Below, in pieces: positions 52,132 through 61,400 of a stretch of 64,000 nucleotides of DNA. The notes beneath the pieces were generated by a model that saw nothing but the letters and a program-made list of their open reading frames with translations, had not been told where the DNA came from and did no database searches. The translations under genes were made by a program, and so were the position numbers. The stretch is from Gallionella sp. (GTDB lineage: Bacteria; Pseudomonadota; Gammaproteobacteria; Burkholderiales; Gallionellaceae): NCBI GenBank assembly GCA_030653355.1, contig JAURZN010000095.1, positions 1-64,000 on the forward strand, read 5' to 3'. Each line of letters opens with the position of its first letter. The stretch's first letter is position 1.

Positions 52132-52659
52132 ATGGGAGATTTTGATTGGAAAAAGGCAGTGACTACGATCGCACCGAGTCTGGCAACGGCACTGGCACCC
52201 GAACTCGGGTTGGCCGGTGTCGCGATACGGGCAATCGGTCAGGCGTTCGGCATGCCCGATGCGACTGAGCAGCAAGTGTCCGAGGCAATCGCCAAAGCAA
52301 CACCTGCTGATCTGTTGGCAATGAAAAATGCCGACCAGCAGTTTCAGAAAGACATGGCGAGCATTGGTGTAGATCTGGAAAAAATCGCTGCTGATGATCG
52401 TGCCAATGCGCGCGACCGAGAGATCAAAACTGGCGATAGCTGGACGCCGCGTATTCTGGCTGCCGTGGTCGTCGTGGGATATTTGTCGGTCCAGTGGTAC
52501 ATCCTGTCGCACATCGTGCCAACCGAAATGCGTGAGATCGTGCTGCGCTCAATGGGCACGTTGGATATGGCACTAGGTCTGGTTCTCGGCTACTACTTCG
52601 GCTCCAGTGCGGGGAGCGCACGGAAAGATGTAGTGATTGGGCGGCTGTCGGAGGTGTGA
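52132..52659 (+). CDS. Holin, GTA 3TM type
   Basis: A 175-residue protein. Start ATG 52132 is preferred to 52126 because AGGAG (52121-52125) is properly spaced only for it. A long amphipathic N-terminal half leads to hydrophobic segments at WTPRILAAVVVVGYLSVQWY and LDMALGLVLGYYFGSSAG. This fits GTA_holin_3TM. It ends the phage late operon. Confidence 0.78.
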   Translation: MGDFDWKKAVTTIAPSLATALAPELGLAGVAIRAIGQAFGMPDATEQQVSEAIAKATPADLLAMKNADQQFQKDMASIGVDLEKIAADDRANARDREIKTGDSWTPRILAAVVVVGYLSVQWYILSHIVPTEMREIVLRSMGTLDMALGLVLGYYFGSSAGSARKDVVIGRLSEV

Positions 52660-52824
52660 CACGATGATGTTTGGACATCCAACCTCTCATAACTTGGTGA
52701 ATACACGCATCCATTCGAATCAAACCCTACTTAATCATGTCAATTCATATTTACAATAGTCTGACACCATGCGAACATTAAGAAACTGCCCTTATTGCAA
52801 CTTTATTTTGTGGAAAACGATGTC
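52660..52824. other. AT-rich junction between lysis genes and defence operon
   Basis: No gene is seen. The base composition falls and the stretch is AT-rich (for example TCAATTCATATTTACAATAG). It is a plausible right end of the prophage, but no copy of the ssrA 3' end or of 14925-15110 was seen here, so an attachment site is not established. Confidence 0.4.
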
Positions 52825-53025
52825 ATGTCGGATCGCTGGCTGTCGGTCGAAGAGATAGCTGCATACCTAGGTGTCAGCAAAGACACCGTTTATGCGTGGA
52901 TCAATAAACGGAACATGCCTGCCCAACGCATCGGTCGGTTTTGGAAATTCAAAACGGATGAGGTTGATGAGTGGGTTCGTTCTGGTGGCGCAGCTGAAGG
53001 TAATGACCAAAGCAAGGACTCATAG
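52825..53025 (+). CDS. Excisionase-like HTH regulator
   Basis: A 66-residue protein starting at ATG 52825; a TTG at 52795 would add 10 residues. The MerR/excisionase-type fold is WLSVEEIAAYLGVSKDTVYA, then KRNMPAQRIGRFWKF and VDEWVRSG. Such proteins often precede restriction or methylation genes. It leads into dcm, with an inverted repeat between them, so it may control the operon. Confidence 0.75.
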   Translation: MSDRWLSVEEIAAYLGVSKDTVYAWINKRNMPAQRIGRFWKFKTDEVDEWVRSGGAAEGNDQSKDS

Positions 53026-53042
53026 ATCTTGCTATGCAGCCC

Positions 53043-53072
53043 GTTTTGACCCATTCATAGCGGTGTCAAAAC
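53043..53072. promoter_or_regulatory. Inverted repeat in front of dcm
   Basis: GTTTTGAC (53043-53050) is inverted at 53065-53072 (GTCAAAAC), separated by 14 bases. It contains a TTGACC -35-like element and ends 19 bases before the dcm ATG. It is a possible operator for the upstream HTH protein or for auto-control by the methyltransferase. Confidence 0.5.
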
Positions 53073-53091
53073 TAATATTTGGAGGTAAATG

Positions 53092-54132
53092 ATGTCGAAA
53101 ATTTCTTGTGTTGATCTATTCTGTGGCGCGGGGGGCCTGACGCACGGATTCGTACTAGAAGGACTGCCCGTCGTAGCCGGCATCGACATGGATCCGGCAT
53201 GCCGTTTTCCTTATGAGACAAACAACCAAGCTCAATTCATTGAGCGTGACATCAGCACAGTCACCGAATCTGAATTATTAGCCATCTTTGGTGACGCGGA
53301 CATAAAAGTCCTCGCTGGCTGTGCGCCATGTCAACCCTTCTCTACCTACGCTCATCGATATTCTCTCGACGGAGATGGCAAATGGGGGCTGCTATATGAG
53401 TTCGCTAGGCTTGCGAAGGGTACCAGACCTGACGTAATCACCATGGAGAATGTCCCAACCGTAGCGAAGCATGCAGTCTTTCACGACTTTGTGGATACGC
53501 TCGAAAAACTTGGCTATCACGTATGGTATGACGTTGTGAATAGCTCTCGGTATGGTGTACCTCAAGCTCGGCGACGCATGGTATTACTGGCCTCTCTTTA
53601 TGGAAAAATCGAAATCATCCCGCCTACACGCGAAAAACCCAAAACGGTTCGGGAGGCTATAGGTCGACTAAATCCGCTGAGTGCAGGCGAGGCAGCTCCC
53701 CGTGACAAGCTACATGCCTCATCAACCTTGACTGACATAAATCTCCAGCGTATCCGAGTCTCAAAACCTGGCGGCACATGGCGAGACTGGCCTGAACATC
53801 TCGTCGCCGAATGTCATCGTAGCGAAAGTGGGCGTACCTATCCAAGTGTTTATGGCCGTATGGAATGGGACAAGCCAGCCCCGACCATGACGACACAGTG
53901 CTTCGGATTCGGCAATGGACGTTTCGGCCACCCGGAACAAGACCGTGCTATTTCGTTGCGCGAGGCTGCAATCCTTCAGAGCTTTCCGCGCGATTACGCT
54001 TTCATCCCAGAAGGTGTTGAAGTGAGCTTCACCACCTTGGGGCGCCTCATCGGCAATGCCGTTCCTGTAGATCTAGGACGCGCTATTGCAAAGAGTATCA
54101 ACTCACATCTTTCATCGGTAAAAGATCGTTGA
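53092..54132 (+). CDS. dcm: DNA C5-cytosine methyltransferase
   Basis: A 346-residue enzyme. All key motifs are present: DLFCGAGGLT (motif I, residues 8-17), GCAPCQPFS with catalytic Cys80 (IV), ENVP (VI, residue 119), QARRRMV (VIII), and GNAVPV (X). A short target domain lies between VIII and IX. ATG 53092 fits GGAGG spacing better than ATG 53089. The Vsr gene follows directly, as for cytosine methylases whose deamination must be repaired. Site specificity cannot be read. Confidence 0.93.
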   Translation: MSKISCVDLFCGAGGLTHGFVLEGLPVVAGIDMDPACRFPYETNNQAQFIERDISTVTESELLAIFGDADIKVLAGCAPCQPFSTYAHRYSLDGDGKWGLLYEFARLAKGTRPDVITMENVPTVAKHAVFHDFVDTLEKLGYHVWYDVVNSSRYGVPQARRRMVLLASLYGKIEIIPPTREKPKTVREAIGRLNPLSAGEAAPRDKLHASSTLTDINLQRIRVSKPGGTWRDWPEHLVAECHRSESGRTYPSVYGRMEWDKPAPTMTTQCFGFGNGRFGHPEQDRAISLREAAILQSFPRDYAFIPEGVEVSFTTLGRLIGNAVPVDLGRAIAKSINSHLSSVKDR

Positions 54133-54614
54133 GTCACATGGCGAGGGCTATCTTGATGTCGCGCATAGAACCCTCGTCACCCGAAGCCAGCCGACGTATG
54201 GCCAAAGTTCGGCAGAAAGGAACAGGGTCTGAGCTAGCTTTTCGACGAGAACTATACCGAAACGGCTTGCGGTATCGAATCAACTTTTGTGTCATGAAAA
54301 AACCACGCAGAGTCGCGGATATTGCATTCCCTCGCCTCAAGATTGCTATATTCATTGATGGATGTTTCTGGCACGGTTGCCCGGAACATGCCACATGGCC
54401 GAAACAGAACGCCGAGTTTTGGCGAAATAAGATCGAAACGAATCGAGCGCGCGACATCGATACCGATGTGAGACTCGATGCGCTTGGCTGGAAGGTAGTT
54501 CGAATGTGGGAGCACGAATCACCAGTGGCTGCTGCAGAATCAATATCGGATCTGGTCGCAAAGACCAAGGTGGAATGCCTCAAATCGTCACCCAACTCGA
54601 ATGAAAGAAATTGA
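54129..54614 (+). CDS. vsr: Very short patch repair (Vsr) endonuclease
   Basis: A protein of up to 161 residues. SPEASRRMAKVRQKGTGSEL, ADIAFPRLKIAIFIDGCFWH and HGCPEH are the Vsr signatures, with FIDGCFWHGCPEHATWPKQN close to the E. coli active site. It nicks at T:G mismatches left by deaminated 5-methylcytosine. TTG 54129 overlaps the dcm stop as TTGA; ATG 54138 or 54156 are alternatives. A TTGA junction also links it to the next gene. Confidence 0.9.
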   Translation: MSHMARAILMSRIEPSSPEASRRMAKVRQKGTGSELAFRRELYRNGLRYRINFCVMKKPRRVADIAFPRLKIAIFIDGCFWHGCPEHATWPKQNAEFWRNKIETNRARDIDTDVRLDALGWKVVRMWEHESPVAAAESISDLVAKTKVECLKSSPNSNERN

Positions 54615-57600
54615 CTGAGGATATGATCGGACGCATGGAAATCTCAAACACTGGAATCTGCGAGTCCTACCGTGCTCGGCCTGAACCTGGTCAGTTGGTA
54701 GAAGTGCGTCGCCGCCAGTGGGTCGTCGCCGACGTAACTTCATCCAAGCTTGAATCGAATGCCGCTCCTCAGCATAATGTTTCATTATCGTCTATCGACG
54801 AGGATGGCCTCGGCGAGGAGCTGGAGGTCATTTGGGAGATAGAGCCGGGCGCGCAGGTCATCGAGCGTGCAGGTCTGCCTTCGATCACCGGACAGGATGA
54901 CTCAGACACCCTCGAAGCGTTTCTCGATGCAGTGCGCTGGGGCGCTGCAACCAATGCAGATAGGGGTTTCCTCCAAGCGCCATTCCGCAGTGGCGTCAGC
55001 ATCGAGGATTTCCAACTCGACCCACTGGTTCGAGCCATCGACATGGCTCGCGTCAATCTGCTCATCGCTGACGACGTTGGCTTGGGCAAGACCATCGAGG
55101 CCGGACTCGTCATCCAAGAGATGTTGTTGCGGCACCGTGCCCGCACCGTCCTGATCGTCTGCCCCGCATCGCTGCAAGAGAAGTGGCGCGTGGAGATGCT
55201 GGAAAAGTTTGGCCTCGATTTCAGGGTTGTCGACACGGGCTACATCAAGCAGTTGCGCCGAGAGCGAGGCATCCACGCCAACCCCTGGACTTCGCATCCG
55301 CGCCTGATCGCATCCATGGACTGGGTCAAAAGCGGTGAAGGCTTGCGCGCCATGCGCGACGTTCTGCCTGCGCACACCAGCTATCCACGCAAATTCGACA
55401 TGCTCGTCGTCGACGAAGCACACAACATCGCCCCCGCTGCCGGTGTGAACTACGCGCTGGAGAGCCAGCGCACGCGCTTCATTCGTTCGATCAGTCCGCA
55501 CTTCCAGCATCGGCTATTCCTCACGGCCACACCGCACAACGGCTACACCGAATCCTTTACTTCTCTGCTGGAGTTGCTGGACGACCAGCGTTTCGCCCGA
55601 AACATCCTTCCCGATGAAAAGCAGTTGAGTCAGGTGATGATCCGCCGCCTCAAAAGCGACCTGGTAGATGCCGAAGGCAAGCCGCTCTATGCACAGCGCA
55701 AGTTGCAAGCGCTGCTGGCCTCGTATTCCCCACAAGAGCGCGCCATTCACCAAAAGCTGAACGACTACTGCGCGAGCCGCGAGCAGGATGCCGAAAAGGT
55801 CGGCAATACGTTCGGCACGTCGTTCGTCAACCAGTTGCTCAAGAAGCGGCTCTTTTCTTCTCCCGCCGCTTTCGCATCCACCCTTGAGAAGCACATTGCC
55901 AGTCTGGCCAATGGCAGCCAACGCAAGGACAAGGATGCAATGACCGACCGCATTTTGCGCAAAGCCATCCTGCGGGTAGATGAAGATTACGCCAACGAGC
56001 AGGAGGTCGAAAACGCCCAGTCCGAGGCCGTAGAAGAAGCCTCACGTCGCGCGCAACCGCTGACAGCAGACCAACAACAAATGCTGAACGACCTGCGGTC
56101 GTGGGCTCAGACGGCCAAAAACCAGGTCGACGCCAAAGCCAAGGCGATCCTCGGCTGGCTCACAACCAATCTCAAGACCGACGGTCAGTGGAATGATCGC
56201 CGGGTCATCTTGTTCACCGAATATCGCACCACTCACCAGTGGATGCACGAGATTCTCGCCAGCCACGATTTCGCTGGCGATCGACTGGCCACCCTTCATG
56301 GCAGCATGCCGCAGGATGAGCGCGAGAAGATCAAAGCAGCCTTCCAGACTTCACCCAAAGATTCAGCAGTCCGCATCCTGCTGGCCACCGATGCCGCATC
56401 CGAAGGTATCGACTTGCAGAACCACTGTAACTGCCTCATCCATCTGGAGATACCTTACAACCCCAATGTGATGGAGCAGCGCAATGGCCGTATCGACCGG
56501 CACGGTCAGCGCCAGAAGGAAGTGTTGATCTGGCACCCCGTCGATGGCGGCGAACAGGGCAAAGCAACCATTGGCGGCCACGGTGACGACATCATCCGTG
56601 CACTGCGCAAACTCGAATCCATGCGTGCGGACATGGGCAGCGTCAACCCGGTCATCGCGCCACAAATGTCGGGGCTGATCGAAGGCTCACTCAAAGACCT
56701 CGACACCCGCTTGGCTGAAGCCAAAATCGCCAAGGCCAGACGCTTTGTGCGCGCCGAGCGCGAACTGAAAGATCGAGTCGCCAAGCTGCACGAACGGCTC
56801 CTCACCACGCAGCAAGATTTCCACCTCACACCAGAGCATATCCTCATGGCGGTCAAGACAGGCCTCGCGTTGGCAGGCCGCCCCCCGCTCGAGCCTTTTA
56901 CCTTGGCTGATGCTCCGGCGGGGAGCGTATTCAAGATGCCCGCGCTGTCGGGCTCGTGGGCGCGTTGCCTCGAAGGGCTGCGCCACCCCCACACACTGCA
57001 AATTCGGCCCATCACCTTCGATCATGCCGTCGCCACGGGGCGTGACGACGTAGTGCTGGTTCACCTCAACCATCGACTGGTGCAGATGTGTCTGCGCTTG
57101 CTGCGCGCCGAGGTCTGGGCACAAGACGATGTGAAGAAGTTGCATCGCGTCACGGTGCGTTCGGTGCCGGACGCACTGATCGACGGGCCTGCCGTAGTCG
57201 TCATCTCGCGGCTGGTCGTCACTGGCGGAAACCATCATCGCCTCCATGAAGAGCTGACGGTGGCAGGAGGCTATCTGGGGGATAAATCCTTCCGTCGAGA
57301 AGAAGGCGTCACCAAAGTCCAGCAATGGCTGGATCAGGCCAAGCCACTTACTGCCGCAGATTCGCTGTTCGATGCCATCCGTGTACGTTTCGACCGTGCT
57401 CAAAGCGCTATTTTGCAGTCGGTCGACGCCCGTTCAAAAGACAGGCTCAAGTTCCTGACCAACACCCTTCAATCCCGCAAGCAGCAGGAAGTGGCCGACA
57501 TTGGCACCGTACTTGATGAACTTGAAAAAGCCATTCAAGCCGAATTGAGAAAAGATCAGCAACCGGCGCAGCTTTCCCTGTTCTCGGAAGACGAACGAAC

Positions 57601-57772
57601 ACAGCTCAGGCGCGACACCGCCGCACTTGAAGCCCGCTTGGCCCGCATTCCGGGTGAGCGCGAACAAGAGGCTCAAGCCATCGAAACCCGCTATGCACAA
57701 CTCAATGATCGCACCTTCCCGGTTGCTGTCATTTTCATCATTCCTGCATCTCTGTCGAGGGTAGTAAAATGA
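54611..57772 (+). CDS. drmD: DrmD-like SNF2 helicase (DISARM class 1 type)
   Basis: A protein of up to 1053 residues. The N-terminus PGQLVEVRRRQWVVADV with LGEELEVIWEIEPGA is characteristic of DISARM DrmD. Walker A DDVGLGKTIEAG near residue 156, VVDEAHNIAP near 265, TATPHNGYTE near 306, and QRNGRIDRHGQRQ near 624 are the SNF2 helicase motifs. The C-terminus is a long coiled region with a glutamine-rich end. TTG 54611 overlaps the vsr stop (TTGA); ATG 54623 is an alternative. In class 1 DISARM DrmD pairs with DrmMI; both partners are here but DrmA, DrmB and DrmC are not in the window. Confidence 0.85.
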   Translation: MTEDMIGRMEISNTGICESYRARPEPGQLVEVRRRQWVVADVTSSKLESNAAPQHNVSLSSIDEDGLGEELEVIWEIEPGAQVIERAGLPSITGQDDSDTLEAFLDAVRWGAATNADRGFLQAPFRSGVSIEDFQLDPLVRAIDMARVNLLIADDVGLGKTIEAGLVIQEMLLRHRARTVLIVCPASLQEKWRVEMLEKFGLDFRVVDTGYIKQLRRERGIHANPWTSHPRLIASMDWVKSGEGLRAMRDVLPAHTSYPRKFDMLVVDEAHNIAPAAGVNYALESQRTRFIRSISPHFQHRLFLTATPHNGYTESFTSLLELLDDQRFARNILPDEKQLSQVMIRRLKSDLVDAEGKPLYAQRKLQALLASYSPQERAIHQKLNDYCASREQDAEKVGNTFGTSFVNQLLKKRLFSSPAAFASTLEKHIASLANGSQRKDKDAMTDRILRKAILRVDEDYANEQEVENAQSEAVEEASRRAQPLTADQQQMLNDLRSWAQTAKNQVDAKAKAILGWLTTNLKTDGQWNDRRVILFTEYRTTHQWMHEILASHDFAGDRLATLHGSMPQDEREKIKAAFQTSPKDSAVRILLATDAASEGIDLQNHCNCLIHLEIPYNPNVMEQRNGRIDRHGQRQKEVLIWHPVDGGEQGKATIGGHGDDIIRALRKLESMRADMGSVNPVIAPQMSGLIEGSLKDLDTRLAEAKIAKARRFVRAERELKDRVAKLHERLLTTQQDFHLTPEHILMAVKTGLALAGRPPLEPFTLADAPAGSVFKMPALSGSWARCLEGLRHPHTLQIRPITFDHAVATGRDDVVLVHLNHRLVQMCLRLLRAEVWAQDDVKKLHRVTVRSVPDALIDGPAVVVISRLVVTGGNHHRLHEELTVAGGYLGDKSFRREEGVTKVQQWLDQAKPLTAADSLFDAIRVRFDRAQSAILQSVDARSKDRLKFLTNTLQSRKQQEVADIGTVLDELEKAIQAELRKDQQPAQLSLFSEDERTQLRRDTAALEARLARIPGEREQEAQAIETRYAQLNDRTFPVAVIFIIPASLSRVVK

Positions 57773-58401
57773 TGACTTGGCAGGAATACCAAGAAGCCGT
57801 CGCCGTGCTCTATGAGCAAACCGATGGATTCGGAAATGTCAGCAGGAATGTCATGGTGCCGGACAAGATTACCGGTCAGCCACGGCAAATTGACGTGCTG
57901 ATCGAAATCAAGGCCAAGGGACACGCCTTAAGGATGATCGTCGATGCCAAGTTCCATGCCGTCCCCATTGATGTGAGGGATGTCGAATCAGTTCTTGCGC
58001 TCGCAGATGCAGTTGGCGCAAATAAAGCCATCGTCGTCGCGGCGAATGGCTGGACTGAGCCTGCCAAGAAAAAAGCAGAACATGTCGGATGCTCTCTCGA
58101 ACTGCTCTCAGTCGAAGAGGCCTTGGATCTGATCGTTCCAGACAAATGGAAGATGTGCCCTTCCTGCGGTGTAGATTGCATCGTGCTTGATCAAGAAGGG
58201 GCGGTAACGTTCGAAGGAGGTTCTTGGTTCTGGTGGCTTGCCGGTCAGTGTCGCGGATGTAAAAACGCGCGCATCCACTGCCAAGACTGCGGAGTGAAGG
58301 CGTATATTGATCTCGGTGAATCAATGGTCTGCGGATGCGGGCACCGATGGTCTAGCGCCCACGAAGGTATCAAGATTGCATTTTTCGAGGAGCAATCTTA
58401 A
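57769..58401 (+). CDS. Mrr-like restriction nuclease with zinc ribbons
   Basis: A 210-residue protein. An Mrr-type PD-(D/E)XK fold at residues 1-118 has its active site in QIDVLIEIKA (Asp42) and MIVDAKFHAV (Asp59, Lys61), with DVESVLALADAVGANKAIVV. The C-terminal 80 residues carry CPSC, CRGC, CQDC and CGCG, two zinc-ribbon pairs. Its ATG overlaps the helicase stop as ATGA, and its stop overlaps the methyltransferase start by one base. It is not part of the classic DISARM gene set and may be the effector nuclease here. Confidence 0.8.
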   Translation: MMTWQEYQEAVAVLYEQTDGFGNVSRNVMVPDKITGQPRQIDVLIEIKAKGHALRMIVDAKFHAVPIDVRDVESVLALADAVGANKAIVVAANGWTEPAKKKAEHVGCSLELLSVEEALDLIVPDKWKMCPSCGVDCIVLDQEGAVTFEGGSWFWWLAGQCRGCKNARIHCQDCGVKAYIDLGESMVCGCGHRWSSAHEGIKIAFFEEQS

Positions 58402-61400
58402 TGATGACGCCGATTCAACACCACGATTGGCTGTCGCTGATCGAGATCTCCGGCCCTTTCCTCGCAGTTCCCGTTCTGAAGGAAGCCTTTCCACAAGGGC
58501 TGGAAGAACTTGATGCCACCAAGCGCAAACGTCTGCGCCAAGCCTACGAGGAGTGGCGCGAAGCGCTGGAGCTGGAAGACGCCCAGTTCGCCGAGTTGCA
58601 CGTAGCATGGATCGACGAAGTGCTGTCGCGAGGACTTGAACTCGACGAAGACGGCAGAGGCGATGTTCTCAAGCGCGCTGACTGGTGCGCAGCCAACCTC
58701 CAAGCCAGCTTGCCAGAACACGGCGTGACGCTGTCGCCTAGTCTTGCGGTGATTGATGAGCAATGCGCCAACAAGCCACTGCTGCTGATCCAAACCTATC
58801 CGCAGGATGTCGACCTCGGTACAACCCTGAAGCTAGACGGCTGGGCCGCCACACCCGCCGATCGCATGGTGCAGTTGTGTCGTTCATTGGGTTGTCGCCT
58901 CGGGCTGTTGACCAATGGCGAGCGCTGGATGCTGGTGGATGCCCCGGTGGGTGCCGTTACCACCTTTGCCAGTTGGTATGCCCGCATCTGGAGCCAAGAG
59001 CCCATCACTCTGCAAGCCTTCGTGCACTTGCTCGGCATTCGTCGTTTCTTTGTCGACGAATCCGAACAATTGCCCGCGCTGTTCGATCGCTCACTGAAAT
59101 TTCAGGACGAAGTTACCGATGCCCTTGGCGAGCAGGTACGCCGCGCCGTCGAAGTATTGATCCAGTCGCTCGACAAGGCCGATCAGGACCGCAATCGTGA
59201 GCTCCTGCACGACGTCAAGGAACCTGAGCTCTATGAGGCCGCGCTTACGGTGATGATGCGCTTGGTATTCCTTCTCTCCGCCGAGGAGCGTGGTCTGCTC
59301 CTGATGGGTGACGAGCGCTACGAAGCCAACTACGCGCTCTCGACCTTGCGCATGCAGTTGCGCAAAGAATCAGAGGAGATCCTCGAGCGCCGCTGGGATG
59401 CTTGGTCGCGTTTGCTGGCGATCTTCCGCGCAGTGTTTGGTGGTATCGAGCATGAGAACTTGCGCCTGCCCGCACTGGGCGGATCGCTATTCGATCCGGA
59501 TCGCTTCCCTTTCCTCGAAGGCCGAGCCAAGGGCTCCAACTGGCGCACCGATGCAGCCAAGCCGCTGCCTATCGACAACCGTACCGTGCTGTTGTTGCTG
59601 CAGGCCATTCAGCAATTTCAGGGCCGCACGCTGTCTTACCGCGCACTGGATGTCGAACAGATCGGCTACGTGTATGAAGGCTTGCTCGAACGCACCGTCA
59701 AGCGCACCGATGAGGTCACGCTAGAACTGGATGCCACCAAGAGCGCCAAGACTCCATGGATCAAGCTGGCCGAGCTAGATTCGGCGCGCTTGGATGGTAC
59801 CGCGCGACTGGCCGAGTTGCTGCAAGAGCGCTCCGGCAGCTCTGCCAGCCGAGTGCGCAATGATCTGGCCAAACCCGTCGATGACACCTTGGCCGATCGC
59901 CTACTGACAGCTTGCCAAGGCGACACCAAGCTCCGCGACCGTGTCAAACCATATGCCCATCTGCTGCGCACCGACCCATGGGGCTATCCGCTGGTGTATC
60001 CCGCCGGAGCCTTCATCGTCACCACCGGATCCGACCGACGCGAAACCGGTACCCACTACACCCCGAAATCGCTGACCGAATCGATCGTCGTCGAGACCCT
60101 CACGCCAGTGGCCTATGTCGGCCCGGCAGAGGGAACGCCGCGCGAGCAATGGGCGCTGAAGTCTCCTTCTGAACTGCTTGACCTCAAAATCTGCGACCCG
60201 GCCATGGGCTCGGGTGCCTTCTTGGTTCAAGCCTGCCGCTGGCTGGCTGATCGCGTCCTCGAGTCATGGTCACAGGTTGAGGTTTTGGGTAAAACCGTGA
60301 GTGTGGATGGCGAGATTCTGGAAGCAGGAGCGGCCAAGGAACCCCTACCCCGCGACAGCGAAGCACGCACGGTAATCGCACGCCGCCTCATCGCCGAACG
60401 TTGTCTGTACGGAGTCGACTTGAACCCGCTGGCCGTCGAACTCGCCAAGCTGTCCATCTGGCTGGTGACACTGGCAAAGGATCGCCCGTTTGGCTTCCTC
60501 GACCACAACCTGCGCTGCGGTGACAGTTTGTTGGGTATCCATCGACTGGATCAGCTCACTGAATTGAGCATGACGCCCGACGGCAAAGGGCAGCAACGCT
60601 TGTTTGGCAAGAACATCGAAAAAGCCGTTATTGAGGCAATTGAGCTACGCCAGAGTTTGCGCGACATGCCGATTCGCGACATCCATGATGTTGAGGCCAT
60701 GGCGCAATTGGACGCAAATGCGCGACAGAAGCTAGAAATACCTGAACTCATCGCTGACGCGCTGGTTGGAGAGGTGCTTGCGACAGTTGGAAATGACTAC
60801 GCTTTGAAAAATGGACTGTCATCACTTGCTATTCATGCTGGGCAAGCAATCAGCGGCGATGAAGCAGCATTTAGAACAATAGCTCTCCGAGCAAACACAA
60901 CACTTGCTTTTGATTTACCCGTAGGCAAGCCAATACGGAAGCCGTTTCATTGGCCGCTGGAGTTCCCCGAAGTATTGTCAGGCTTCAATTGTGGGTTTGA
61001 TGCTTTTATTGGCAATCCGCCATTTGCTTTTGGAAAAAACGTAAGCACAAGTTGCGGCACTTCCTACAACTCGTTCCTGGTTTTAACCAATCCTGCTGCC
61101 ACAAAAAACGTCGATCTTTGCGCCCATTTTTTTCATTGTGCTTTTGTTCTCCTTAACAGCGATGGAGCGCAGGGCATGCTTGCGACATCCTCAATCGCCG
61201 AGGGTGAGACCAGACTCGCCGCCCTAGAAAATCTTATTTCTGCCGGAGGGACTATATATTCAGCCACATCAAAGTCAAAGTGGCCTGGCGCTGCGAATGT
61301 TTTCATATGTCGCGTGTCACTTTCGAAGCGCAAATGGCAGGGGGTATTCACTCTTGACGGGAAATACGTCAAGGGTATCTCATCTTTTCTGACTCCAGAC

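Noticed and set aside
52675..52800. Promoter of the defence operon
   Set aside because: TTTACA near 52749 has no convincing -10 at proper spacing; the stretch is AT-rich enough for chance matches.
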